Source: Cyathus striatus
Taxonomy: Eukaryota; Basidiomycota; Agaricomycetes; Agaricales; Nidulariaceae
Assembly (NCBI GenBank): GCA_025738555.1
Contig: JAOVFP010000009.1
Location: forward strand, 248,001 to 312,000
DNA length: 64,000 nucleotides
Direction of reading: 5' to 3'
Made by a program: the position numbers and the translations under genes. The notes beneath the pieces are model-generated. The model was not told where the DNA came from. It worked only from the letters and a program-made list of their open reading frames with translations, and made no database searches. Positions 1 through 10,662 of the stretch are shown in pieces (positions within the stretch are counted from its first letter, which is position 1; each line of letters opens with the position of its first letter).

Positions 1-53
1 TGTATTAAATTTGTAAATTAATCGAACTCACCCTCGCATCGTTATTAGCCATT

Positions 54-958
54 TCACAAGCTCGGACTGGCTGATTCTGGAGTATCGATGCATTCAATTT
101 TGGTATACACTCCGTGTAGCTTACCGTTCGGGTCATTGAAGTTATCCAGTACTTCTGCCAAATTTAAAGTGCCATAGCATCCAAAATCCAACGGTTCTGC
201 CTTCGCTGGCTCGTACAGAGGAAGCATTCTGGTAGTATCTTCGTTTTGGACAAAGGATGCCTCAGTTGTTTGTGCACTGAGTGCGTATTCTGGCGGAGCC
301 TGGCCTGCTTGTCCGACATGTCCGTGGTAGTAGTTCACTTCAGGGCGCACCATCTGAAAGTTGGATGCCCCAGCTAGTGTGCCGCTGTTATTTTTGACTA
401 CAGCTGTTTGACCAGAGATGTGGACATCATTGGAGCTCTTTTTATTCTTGTCCACTGCCCTTTCTCTAGCGACTCGTAGAGTAATCTCCTGATATCACAT
501 GTCAGCTAACTTCTCTGAGCACATAGTTAAGTTAATTCATTCAATCACCCTCGCCAGCTCTTCAGTTTCTGTGCATGACTCCAAAAGACCTGACATAAAT
601 TGCTGCAATTTCTGGTTGGAATTACCTAGAATAATAAATGCTACAGAGGGTTCTACAACCTGGAGACACGTTAACTTTGTATTATTGCTGAGAAAAAATG
701 GTGTATATTAGCCATCGGGGATTTCAAGATGAAAAGAAAGAAAACCAACCTCGAATAGGAGGAATTTAATGCGTTATATTCTCCTTCAGTCATGCCATGC
801 GCGGAAGCATAAAGGTTTTCCCATGTGCTATCTTGAAGCTCTTGTGCCATTTTTAAGGATCGTTTGAAGTTCTCCAATTGCTTTCTTGTCATTTTAATAG
901 TGGGGACAGTCGTCATACGCGATGACTCCAGTAAACTTCCAAGTTCGAGAGTGTTCAT
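54..958 (-). CDS. Unknown protein, left inverted copy, shortened by a deletion
   Basis: Function is not recognised. Three exons join in frame: 958-750, 687-549 and 488-54 (260 aa). The structure matches the plus-strand paralogue at 5612-7032. Residues 1-116 are hydrophilic and probably helical. Then come a charged linker and the motif GASNF followed by a Tyr-rich NYYHG segment, and a conserved block ending in Val-Tyr-Thr-Lys-Ile-Glu-Cys. The paralogue continues for about 135 more residues. Here an internal deletion joins sequence equivalent to about 6486 to about 6826, which shifts the frame and gives a stop at once. The donor of the paralogue's fourth intron is still visible at about 12-20. 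Everything upstream of the deletion is open and its splice sites are intact, so a shortened protein could be made. It may be a young pseudogene. Confidence 0.55.
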
Positions 959-1071
959 CGTATATGTAGATGACGCAAAACGGGGGTCGATAGGGCTGAA
1001 CTGTGAGGGATAGACGAGGTATTTTAATAAGAAAAGGTTTAGATTTAAATTTTAAATTGGTTCAACCACCG

Positions 1072-1080
1072 CTTTATATA
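1072..1080 (-). promoter_or_regulatory. TATA box of the left-copy unknown gene
   Basis: On the minus strand this reads TATATAAAG, about 115 bp upstream of the ATG at 958. The same box is kept at the same place in the paralogue (5492-5500), which supports a real core promoter in both copies. Confidence 0.6.
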
Positions 1081-1549
1081 CATGTAACATGACACGCATA
1101 GGTGACCCAAACGCAAAGAACAAGGTGTTGTCATACAATTATTGTTGTGGAGAGGTTCTTGTTAACTTTGTGCCATCAAAAACATGCTGTCGAATCGCGA
1201 TACATAAACGCCGTCACTGTTCTGCTTTCTGTGCGCGGAATTAGCATTAGAGGATCAAGGAACGGGTAACCAACAGAACGGTATTTTCTTTTTTGGAAAC
1301 ATTATTATTTCTAGTGCATAGGCTGCAGCCGCTACAACGATGTGGTTTAAACATTCAATATTCAATTCCCGTGTCATAAACCAGCTGAGGGTGCTTGCGA
1401 GCATCCCTCATGAGACTGGATCAGTTGAAGTTAAGCTCCTGGACCGACATGGTTCAAAGACACCGTCACGACTCACCACACCAGGCACCTGGTCGAATTG
1501 TTTACATGGCTTGTTCTGTGGATCCATAATTGTTCATGTGTGTATGAAT

Positions 1550-2697
1550 GATTCGTTAAAGATTTGGATACGAGATATCTGAAGCAAGTATCCGTTGTTT
1601 AGGGTGTCGTTTGAAAGAACCCATATAGTGGCATAGTACCCCCAACTAGAACTTGAATCCACGAAATTGAGATCGGGCTTCCTGAATTCTTGAACTTTCC
1701 CATGCAGACAATAAGCAACAGAACATGAAGTGCTCCATTTGTCAGTCCTGAGCCGCGTCGTCTACAAGGAAAGGTTGATCGGCGTGAGATACGCCCGGAG
1801 TGTTGCTGGATAATAAACAGCGTGCGTACCAGCCGCGATATCGTCGAATGCTATTTTGGATTACTTCGCCGTCCGGGCTCGGATTTCCAAACCAATCACA
1901 AAGTTCATTGTCAAGATGGACAGTATATGGACCTACGAATCCAAGCAGAAGTACACAAGAAGTACTCGTGCCTGGAGGTAACGTACGGCGGTCTCCTGCG
2001 ATCTCCCGATATATTGAAGTCACGTTGATCGGAATCCACAGAACAGTTGCAATACAAGATCTCATGAGAGACCATGGCAATGCATAGAGTTGTCTTTCGG
2101 AAATTAATGTTACATCGTATTCACGCATCCACTGGGACCACACATTTGCTCGGAGATGAGTTTGTCCGCTACAAAGAAATTGATCGGACTGCTCAAGACT
2201 ACTGGCTTACTATCAGTTGAACAGGTAAAACCTTGTCACTTAAACAGAAGTGGGGGTAAAGGTGGGATATGAGGTCGATGTCAATAGGCGTAGTACATAG
2301 TAGATGCCCGTCTAGGGGTAACCGGGGTTCGACTTCATTTTAATTGGCGATTCGCGCAGGAAGTTGAAGAAGGCCGGTTAATTCTCGTCACAAAAGCGCC
2401 ATTATATGCCAGCACGAGACCTGTAAACGGACCGGGAGCAAGACCTAAAAACTGCGAATAACAGAAATTTAGCTGATGTAGTACATCAGTAGTATGCAAG
2501 AAGAATGTGAACCTGTACTAGGAAGACAGAACTGATGAGCGAAGGGAGTGCCCGTGGCACTGAGCGTGAAGTTCCTAGAAGGCATACTGGCATCCTGGGC
2601 TTTTATTTCTTCACTTGCGACTTGCAATCTTGGAGAGCGGACTATTCCCTGAAGGGTGCTTGTGCACTCCTAAAGTTACTATAGTAAAATGTTCGCA
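1550..2697. other. No supported gene (left part of the spacer between the inverted arms)
   Basis: This is the spacer side of the inverted duplication. The longest open frame is 1742-2143 on the minus strand (133 codons). It has one hydrophobic patch, no recognisable motif and no clear splice context, and it overlaps open frames on the other strand. I do not call it a gene. Confidence 0.4.
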
Positions 2698-3092
2698 TTA
2701 TCTATGCCATAGAAGGAAACCCAGTTGTTCGATTATCCGAGGTGTGAGTTGAGCTAACTTCGTCAAGCAGCCATAGATCCAACCTCGATTATAAGTATCC
2801 ATAAAATTGCAGAGAAAAGCCAACCAGTCTAGAAATCCGCATTTAGGTTCGTCCGGACTGGGACAGTCATCCTGAGTTATCCTCATCGAGTCGATGTTGA
2901 TGCTTAGCTGAAACATCTATGTCTGCAGTGAATGGCGATGGTGCAAGAGCGCCGGTGTCTTCTTCGACGGGGTAAGCCAGAGAGGTTTGAGAGAGGTGCT
3001 TCCGAGTTGAGATAAGTATCTCGTGCCCAAATCTTCAACAAATCTTCATCACCTGTCACTGATTCCGAGTCCGACAAATCAAGTATGGTCAT
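2698..3092 (-). CDS. Possible small spliced gene, function unknown
   Basis: Two minus-strand open stretches abut here. The first starts with ATG at 3092 and is rich in Asp, Ser and Glu, then Arg. The second ends at 2698, is rich in Trp, Leu and Phe, and contains CGFLDWLAFLCNFMDTYNRG. A small intron near 2905-2935 could join them. No family was recognised. The location between the kinase and the left arm gives no hint of role. It could equally be chance open frame. Confidence 0.2.
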
Positions 3093-3530
3093 ATTTGTTA
3101 ATATTTACTTCCAAAGACTATGAGCGCCGGAGTCAATGAAAGCAATGGTCTCCGGACTTTGTCCTTGCTTTGTCCGGTTGAAGTCAGTTAAGATGCTATG
3201 GGCATTGCTACTGCTGGAGTTAGAAAATCTCGTAAGAGTAACTATTGGTATTGGGCGACTGATGAACGTCGATGAAATTTCCTTATTTTTGAACTTTTTA
3301 TGAACGTGTCTCGTCGGCGCGATTTTTATATTGTAGCCTGTGACTCGAGAGCTATGGGCTGGAAGTTTGAATGCAATAATGACTCACGAACGTGGTTCAC
3401 TGCCTTAATATGTCCACAAAATAGTAGTGGATTGTGGTAAGTAATAAGTACTGTACGTAGAACAACTTTTTTAGACTAGCCAGCCAAATTCTATCAGAGT
3501 TGCTCTCAACAGTGCATCATGATTTTGTGA

Positions 3531-4868
3531 CTACTTATTAGTAATAGGGAGGTACATCCAATACTTCGCATTCTTCAATATCTTTTCGCACGCTGCTTCG
3601 TCTACAGTGGAAGCTCTCGACAGTAACTTCCACTTACTTAAACCACGGGTGATCCTTGAGAATCGTTCCACGACCTCATCAATGGTAGGTCTGTTCTTGG
3701 GGTCATCTTGCGTCATATCTGCAATCAGAGAATCCATGAATTCTAGCCCATTAAATGCTGACGAGGAAAGGTCCCCCTATTATAGAGAATGAAGTCACTG
3801 TTTAAAGATGCAAATTCATACGAACTTTTCGAAATCTCTTGCGTAGTAGGTCACCCATACAGTAGATGTCTACGGCAAATGGATCACATGGTTCAATTGA
3901 ATTATCTTGAAATTCAGGAACTGTGTAGTTTCCACCATATCCCGGGACTAGAAGACGAGGAATACCAGGGGGGTACGAGTGGGATAGTCCCAAATCCACA
4001 AGGTAGTGTTTAGTCGACCTCTGTGTCCGACTGTTTGCGACTCTCGATCGAGTTTCGAACGCGTAACTCTGCGCAACAATCAATGGGTGTGGTGGAACAT
4101 CGTATAACGGGAGTGCATCAGACATAATATTAGTTCCCTTCACGTCACTGTACAAAAACATCAGCAACGGGGTAATGTCTCAAGTGGTAAGTTAACATAC
4201 CAATGAGCCACGTTCTGTCGATGCATGAATTGTAAACCCTACAAGAAGGGAAGAACCCTTGTTACTTCAAACAACAGCGTTGGGTAATTGGAATATACCT
4301 CGAAAATTTGTTGGATAAAATCCACTATTTCTCCTAGGCAGACAAAAGGCGGCCTGTCAAATCTTAAAAAGAAGGGCATCACTAATATTGCTCTATCATT
4401 TTCATCAGGCACTTCTAAGATTTCGTATACGGGGATGCAATGATTTTTCGGATTATAAGGCAAAGGTTCCGAAGAGAAAAAACTGGCAACAGATACTTCC
4501 GTTGGATTGTATCTAATATCAGTCCATTTGAGCATAACTCTTAGACCATCGGATTCGCGAACGGCATCTATTAACAGAGCTGACTGTGATTTATCAACAT
4601 GGCCATTGAGTAAAGAGAAAAATGAGCTCACCATTAGTGGCCTGTAATCCTCGCATAGCATATCAAACTTTTCGGGCTCAACTAACCACGACGGAATCCA
4701 TTCAGAATGATATCGTGGACGCAAGACGTAACCCGCTGTCTTCAACCAGGGTTCGTGATCACGCCAGAATGATTCGCCCCGGTTTAGTTGCAATGATGGA
4801 TCTTCTTCATGAAGACCTCGCATGCGATGAGGCTGAAATGAAGACTCGTTGAGGTGTGTAGTTGACAT
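3531..4868 (-). CDS. FunK1-like fungal protein kinase
   Basis: A member of the large Agaricomycete protein-kinase-like family often called FunK1, probably a cytosolic Ser/Thr kinase of unknown substrate. Exons 4868-4299, 4238-4201, 4147-3826 and 3776-3531 join in frame to 391 aa. Seen in order: the family N-terminus with RPRYHSEWIPSWL; SDGLRVMLKW, whose Lys is the ATP-binding lysine; the hinge block with NHCIPVYEILEVPDE; FMHRQNVAH-CDVKGTN, the catalytic loop, split by an intron, HCD instead of HRD; VDLGLS, DLG instead of DFG; VPEFQD, in place of APE; and the C-terminal lobe block MTQDDPKNRPTIDEVVERF. There is no clear Gly-rich loop, which is usual for this family. The catalytic Asp and Asn are kept, so activity is possible. 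The last donor (GTTCGT at 3825) is weak but keeps the frame. The gene lies between the two arms of the inverted duplication, and relics of the family lie at 9.5 and 15.6-16.1 kb. Confidence 0.82.
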
Positions 4869-4911
4869 GGCTATGAAGAGATGGACAGTGGTGGATGGCT
4901 AATACATAAAT

Positions 4912-6890
4912 TCATACACACATGAACAACTATGGACCCACATAACAAGCCATGTAAACAGTACGACCAGGTGCCTGGTGTCGTGAGTTGTGATGATGGT
5001 CGTTGAACCTTGTGAGTCCAACTTCAATTGATCGGAAACATCAGTACCTATCAGTACAGACAATCGATCAGGTGACACAAGATAAATAAGTACTCCTCTT
5101 ACCATTGCCAAGGCTTGCTGTAGTACCACTAGTACTAAGTTCTACCTCCTCAATCTCATGAGGATGCTCGCAAGCACCCTCGTATATGACACAGGTAATC
5201 GTTTTTCATCAATGAATATTGAATGTTTGAACCACATCGTTGTGGCCTACGCACCGGAAACAATAATATGTTTCCAAGAAAGAAATTACCGTTTAGTTGG
5301 TTACCCGTTTTTTGATCCTCTAATACTAATTCCGCACTATGTACCACAGAAAGCTGAACAGTGACGGCGTTCATGTATCACGATTCGACAGCAAGATTTG
5401 ATGGCACAAAGCCAACAAGAACCTCTCCACAACAACAATTGTGTGACAACACCTTGTTCTTTGCGTTTGGGTCATCTATGCGTGTCATGAGTATATAAAG
5501 CGGTGGTAAAACTAGCTTAAAATTTATATCTAAAACTCCTCTTAAAATACCTCATCTGTCCCTCATAGTTCAGCCCTCATCGACCGCCGTTTTGTGTCAT
5601 CTACATATACGATGTTCGAACTTAGAAGTTTACTGAAGTCACCGCGTATGACGACTATCCCCACCATTAAAATGACAAGAAAGCAATTGGAGAACTTCAA
5701 ACGATCCTTAGAACATGTACAAAGGCTTCATGATAGGACATGGGAAAACTTTTGTGCTTCCGCGAAAGGCATGACCGATGAAGAATACAGGATATTAAAG
5801 TTCACCTATTGGAGGTTAGTTTTCTTTCTTTTCATCTTGAAACCCCCGGGGGCTAATACACACCGTTATTTCTCAGCAATAATGCACAGTTAAAGCGTCT
5901 CCACGCTGCAGAAACCTCGGTAGCATTTCTTATTCTAGGCAATTCCAACCGGGAATTGCAGGAATTGATGTCGTTCCTTTTGGAATCATGCACGTACGCT
6001 GATGACATGGCGAAGGTGATTGAAATTAATAAACGAAATATGCTCTGAGAGAACTTGTCAGCTGACATGTGATATCAGGATATTTCTCTACGACTCGCTA
6101 GAGAAGGGGGGGACAAGGACAAAAAGAGCTCCAATGATGTCCACATCTCTGGTCAAAAAGTTACAGTCAAATATAACGTCGGCGCACTAGCTGGGGCATC
6201 CAACTTTCAGGTATCGCGCCCTGAAATGAACTACTACCACGGACGTGTCGGACAAGCAGGCCAGGCTCCGCCTGAATACGCACACACTGCACAAGCACCT
6301 GAGGCATCCTTTATCCAAAATGAAGACGCTTCCGGAACGCCTCCTCTGTGCGAGCCACCGAAGGCGGAACCGTTGGATTTTGGATGCTACGGCATTTTAA
6401 ATTTGGCAGAAGTGCTGGATAACTTCAATGATCCGAATGGTAAGATCTACGGAGTGTATACCAAAATTGAATGCACCGACGATGCGCCGGAACCAACCAC
6501 TTGTTCCGAAACACCTGAACCCGAAACAAGGAAAATAAGCAAATGGACCGAATTAGAGGAAATTGTGGAAAAGGGAGAAAAAACTCTTAGTAACACACGA
6601 AGTATTATTTGTCACCCAGCAATGTCTAATTGCCAGCATCTGGAGAGATTATGGAGTACGTATCACAGGTTTGTTATTCGCTCTTGATTTATGACACAGA
6701 TTATGATGAATACTCCACAGCCAAAAACGAAAGCTGGCCGATGCGGGGAAGCTTCTAAGCGATGACAATGCGTCACTCTTGAAAAAACCCTACTATAAGC
6801 AACTAAAGGAGGCACTTATAGACATGGTCCGAGATTGTGAAATGGCTAATGACGATGCAAGGGTGAGTTCGATTAATTTAATTTAATACA
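4912..6890. repeat. Inverted duplication, right arm
   Basis: This is the reverse-complement partner of bases 1-1549. It carries the complete form of the duplicated gene with its promoter, plus about 450 bp of conserved upstream DNA. The two arms are separated by about 3.3 kb containing the kinase gene. No target-site duplications or transposase fragments were recognised at the arm ends, so the mechanism is unknown. Confidence 0.85.
5492..5500 (+). promoter_or_regulatory. TATA box of the right-copy unknown gene
   Basis: TATATAAAG, 112 bp upstream of the ATG at 5612. It is conserved in the inverted copy at 1072-1080. Confidence 0.6.
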
Positions 6891-7032
6891 TAAGTAACTA
6901 ACTCCTGTAAACTAATGCTAGTTTGCGACTGTGGATCCCAGAACTCGTCAGAAGCCCGTTAAGCCCAAAGAAGACTGCCAATTTCATGCTCTGCCATCCA
7001 TCGGGGAACACGATATGATGAATATTGGGTGA
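5612..7032 (+). CDS. Unknown helical protein with GASNF motif, intact right copy
   Basis: Exons 5612-5814, 5877-6015, 6079-6668, 6721-6862 and 6922-7032 join in frame to 394 aa. The first ATG of the conserved frame is at 5612. The left copy starts at the same codon. No enzyme domain is recognised. Residues about 10-120 are helical and charged (KMTRKQLENFKRSL, then a Leu-rich second exon). Residues about 130-175 hold a short Gly/Val segment with GASNF and MNYYHGRVG. Then come a Pro/Glu-rich stretch, a conserved block with DFGCYGILNLAEVLDNF, and a basic helical C-terminus. The GASNF-NYYHG segment resembles the short Gly-Phe motif region that often precedes NACHT or kinase domains in Agaricomycetes. 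That resemblance is from memory and is only an inference. There is no signal peptide or membrane segment. Confidence 0.7.
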
Positions 7033-7229
7033 TCAATGGACATTCCTTAATTTCGAACGCGTCTCTTCCGCAGGATATATTGTCGCCTGGGTGGCTGGTC
7101 TGACGTACTTACAACACTCTACAATGTTCTATGTCTAATACCTATAAAAATACCAAATGTTCCATGTCCAAAAAAAGTATCCAAGGTATCCAGATACCAC
7201 GTTACAGTCCATTTCCTTCCTCTACACAT

Positions 7230-8662
7230 CTACAAAACCAGTCCCACGATCCCCACCAAAACGCCTAAACCTACCATCAACCTCATACCATTCCTTTTCG
7301 CCCCATTACCTTTAATCACCGTATTCGTCCCCGCCTTACTGAACACCCTCACACTCCCCACTTCGAAGTATGCTGTGCCGTAGTTCGATCCGTTGCCTAC
7401 GACGTAGTCCTCATAGCAGAACCCGGTGCAGGTTTGTGGGAAGAAGCTTGAGGAGCCGGCAAAGTCTGTTTTGAATGAGGTATAAGTAATGTTCCAGAAT
7501 TGCAAAAGCAAGCAATGAACGTACCACCACAAAGCGTAATTGTAAACAACAAATTCTGCGGCCCGAAATACGTGCCCATGTCGCACCCCGTAGATGGCCA
7601 GTTCCCTACGGGAGTGCCGAAGGAGCTTGTATCGATTGTGCTTGAATTGCTCGATACCGAGGAGGGAACTTGCGAGCGGGGGAAGAACCAGACTCTGCAT
7701 GACACATTCAATATCAGTCGTATACGACGTTGAGAGAAAAAGGTAACACACGATATCCCATTCTGCGCAAACTCAGTTACCCACACACCACCACCGTTAC
7801 TCGCGAGCGTTTCGCCATAACTCTCGTCCCTCGGGTCGGTGGTGATACACCCCTGGTTATTGTTAACGAGGTACGAACAATCCGTGCTGTTAACTACGGT
7901 GGACGATTGATTCTGCGAGACTTGTTTGCACCCCGGTGTGGTGTGTAGACCCATTTGGCTGTGGGCATTGAGGTTTATGCCTTCGAAAGTGTCTATCTCG
8001 CTGTAGTGAGGTATTTAGGTTCCTTGAAAAGCCGTGAGGCAAGAGAAGAACGTACCCACCGGTTGGCCAATTCGGTGAATGCGACCAGCTGCATGGAAAT
8101 TGTGTCAGACATTATCCAGTTCTTCAAAACAAAATCCTACAATGCAGGCCACACCGAACACTATACTCCAATTAGCACAATGACCTAGCAGCGCATATAG
8201 GAAATAACGTACCCCATAAGGAGCATGCCACATATCAATCGTCCACACACTCCCGACTGTGTACTGATCCACACTCTGTATCCTTATCGTGTTTCTTTTG
8301 TCGCCAAACTCTAGCTTTGACGTGTTGTCTACTCTCATTATGGCATGGTTGGTCGTGTCATCTACATATGCGAGGTGCAACTTCTGCGCTTGGGAGGAAG
8401 ATACGAAGCTTATGTGGGAAATGTGTTAGTACGGTTTGAGAAAGGATAAGGATTGGGCGTACAATGCGTTTCCGTTCGTTAAGTTGTCGACTATTCGCCA
8501 CGTATCAGCATAACGCCTCCTATAAGCTTAGATATACTCACAATTATCGTAAAATTGCCAATCATCAAAAAACGTGGATCCAGCGTACTCCTTCACCATG
8601 TCGTAAGTGTCTGCAGCAGCGAGCGCCACTAGGGCGAGAGTCGTTGTAGAGGAGAGGAACAT
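7230..8662 (-). CDS. GPI-anchored GH16 beta-glucanase / transglycosylase
   Basis: A secreted glycoside hydrolase family 16 enzyme expected to cut or remodel beta-1,3(4)-glucan of the cell wall. Eight exons (8662-8542, 8490-8463, 8408-8213, 8160-8141, 8088-8056, 8000-7752, 7694-7525, 7465-7230) join in frame to 350 aa. Seen: a short N-terminal signal peptide (MFLSSTTTLALVALAAA); the family start DTYDMVKEYAGSTFFDDW; the microexon-encoded CSVWPA; SPNWPTGG and then GEIDTFEG, the ExDxxE catalytic site with the nucleophile Glu and the acid/base Glu, split by an intron between the two glycines and Glu; MGLHTTPG; NSTDCSYLVNNNQGC; and VWFFPRSQVPSS. The hydrophobic C-terminal tail (GLGVLVGIVGLVL) after a small-residue region suggests a GPI signal. 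The length is normal for the family. A relic of a second copy lies at 14340-14640. Confidence 0.92.
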
Positions 8663-9524
8663 CTGGGAATGCAACAGGGGGACAAGCGTAAGATGGGAAG
8701 GGAAACGAACGACAAGGGCACTTGTTAAATGAGGTGGTTCTGTTTCTATAAATATGATCTATGATTAGGACGGCGCGGATGTGATGACGCGTGAAGTGTG
8801 CTGCTCACAAAAGAAGGATCAGAAGATTCAATGGTTTCTTCCGCCTTATTGTTGGAGTGAGGTAGATTATAGGTCGCAATGGGTACGTTTCCTTTCTGTG
8901 TTGGTATAGTATCCAGATGTGTGTCTGGGATGTCACCGGTGGTGGGTATCCGAGTCCAATCCGAGTCGGTACTTCGAAGTGCAAGCTACCCCTTTCTCCT
9001 GGTCCGAGTTGATGCTGTGTCTCTAAAACTTGAACTTGAGGAAACGTAAAATGAAGGTGAGGAGAAGACGGAAAGAGAGGAAGAAGAAAAGCTGCTCATG
9101 GTGTGCGACGAACTCGGGAGTGGGAACGCGGAAGTTGGAACAAATGATCAGTTGGGATATCCGTCCATGACGTAGTTTTGTGATTTTTTTAGTTTTGTAC
9201 GGTGTTAACGTTTTGTAACGCCGTCACCTTGATCAAGTCCGACTACTTGCCGACGACAGCTCTCTTCAGCTCTCTTTTTCGCATTCTGCTATTTATCATA
9301 TCTGCTGCTTGGGACTCATGGCAACTTCAAGCTAATGTGTTTTATCCCTTCGCCGTCGACGTTATTAAGTTTGTGGGTTCATGTAGGTCCAAGTGAAGTT
9401 GACCGTGGGTGTATTACTTGAGTGCACATATCCTTCAGCTCACTGAGCCCGTTCCGTTCTTAATACCGACCAATATAACATGAAAAAGGGGCAGATAGCG
9501 GAATATAAAAACAGCTGGATACAT
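8663..9524. other. Intergenic, upstream of the GH16 gene
   Basis: No gene is supported. An AT-rich segment near 8735-8755 (minus strand CATATTTATAG) lies about 80-90 bp upstream of the GH16 start and may be its TATA region. Confidence 0.4.
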
Positions 9525-9880
9525 CATGCGTCCTCGATATTGGGTCCCATCGTGGCTTACTCATGTCCCAAATAAAAGGTGCTTCACCGCCGAGGACTGT
9601 ATAACACCGCGTGTGAGTGACTTACATACCGAATGTTGCTCGCGATGTTAACAAAGAACAGATGACCTCTTTATTAGATGCATTCCGCGAACAAGATGGA
9701 GTTCGAGTTATGCTCAAAAAATGTCCGCTTTCAGGAACCTCACGTTCACTGCTACTCCTTTCATTCACCAGTTTTTATCTTCTTACGGTTCCTTATTAAT
9801 TACGCTGAAGTAGATCCTCGCTTACACCTAGGCGAGCACTGTCTATGTACTTTGCCACTTGACAAATTACCCCACTCCTA
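9525..9880 (+). pseudogene. Relic of a FunK1-like kinase N-terminal region
   Basis: Short blocks match the intact kinase at 3531-4868 in the right order. PRYWVPSWLTH near 9530 corresponds to RPRYHSEWIPSWL. The stretch with SLLDAFREQDGVRVMLK near 9670-9720 corresponds to LIDAVRESDGLRVMLK, including the ATP-binding Lys. A weaker trace follows near 9810-9870. Frames change between the blocks, and no catalytic loop or C-terminal lobe follows. The piece is a decayed, truncated copy on the strand opposite to the intact gene. Confidence 0.6.
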
Positions 9881-10276
9881 GGCGACAGTTTATCCTATGA
9901 AGAGACGTGTTTGAATTCAGTCACTCACGGCCAACACTTACATCAAGCTGCTCACTTCATTGTGTAGGGTTTTCTATTCATAATTGAATGCTAACCCCTT
10001 CAATGACTCCGATAAAGCGCTAGCATGAAGCTTTGCGCCATGTCCAATGTAATATAGTATGCCTTTCAGTACAAGGGAAGTAACATGCACTCAGCCGTCT
10101 TATATGTACTATCATACCCATCTGAGGTCTTTAGCTTTGTATCTTGCTAGCATTGATTCCAAATACTTGTGCAGTCCTTAGTCGACCAAATTCCTCGTAC
10201 TACGGAAAAACAGAATGTGCGTTTGATTATACTGCATAGAATATCAAATAATAATATGAACAATAATAAAAAGCGA

Positions 10277-10500
10277 TTGAATCCTACTACAGGCTGTATC
10301 TAGTATGCAAAACAAGAAAAAACAGTTCGACTATAGGCTGTGTCTAGTACGCAAATGGAGAAGTAAAAAGCAGTCCGACTATAGGCTGTATCATGCAAAA
10401 CAAGAAATAAAAAACAGTCCGACTATAGGCTGCATCTAGTATGCAAAACAAGAAAAGCAGTCCGATTATAGGCTGTATCCGGTACGCAAAACAAACTGTT
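10277..10500. repeat. Tandem repeat of about 44 bp, five copies
   Basis: About five imperfect copies of a 35-46 bp unit. Each contains a GACTATAGGCTGTATCTAG-like core followed by an A-rich tail (TATGCAAAACAAGAAA). The copies differ by small deletions and substitutions, one lacking part of the core. The array begins about 160 bp beyond the 3' end of the next minus-strand gene. It contains no gene. Confidence 0.75.
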
Positions 10501-10662
10501 CCTGAAAAACAAACACATGTACGACAAACAAGGTCCGAAAAAGCAAGAAGAAAACTTGATAATGTAGAGCTGAAAGTAGAAAATGAAGTGAAATTTAATT
10601 TCCCCGAAGTAAAGCCCGTGTATAGTGGAACGGATAACACAAAACTGCCCGCAGTGCTGCCA

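Larger units (their letters stand above)
1..1549. repeat. Inverted duplication, left arm
   Basis: This stretch is the reverse complement of about 4912-6890 at roughly 75-85% identity by eye. Matching landmarks are the coding exons (54-958 against 5612-6480), the promoter with its TATA box (1072-1080 against 5492-5500), a block around 1085-1210 against 5360-5480, and a block around 1470-1545 against 4915-4985. The left arm lacks about 340 bp that the right arm has (near 6486-6825). The right arm has an insertion of roughly 100 bp near 5040-5150. Homology continues to base 1, so the arm probably extends beyond the window. The divergence shows the duplication is not recent. Confidence 0.85.

Noticed and set aside
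1742..2143. 133-codon minus-strand open frame in the spacer
   Set aside because: No motif, no plausible splice partners, and overlapped by plus-strand frames of similar length.
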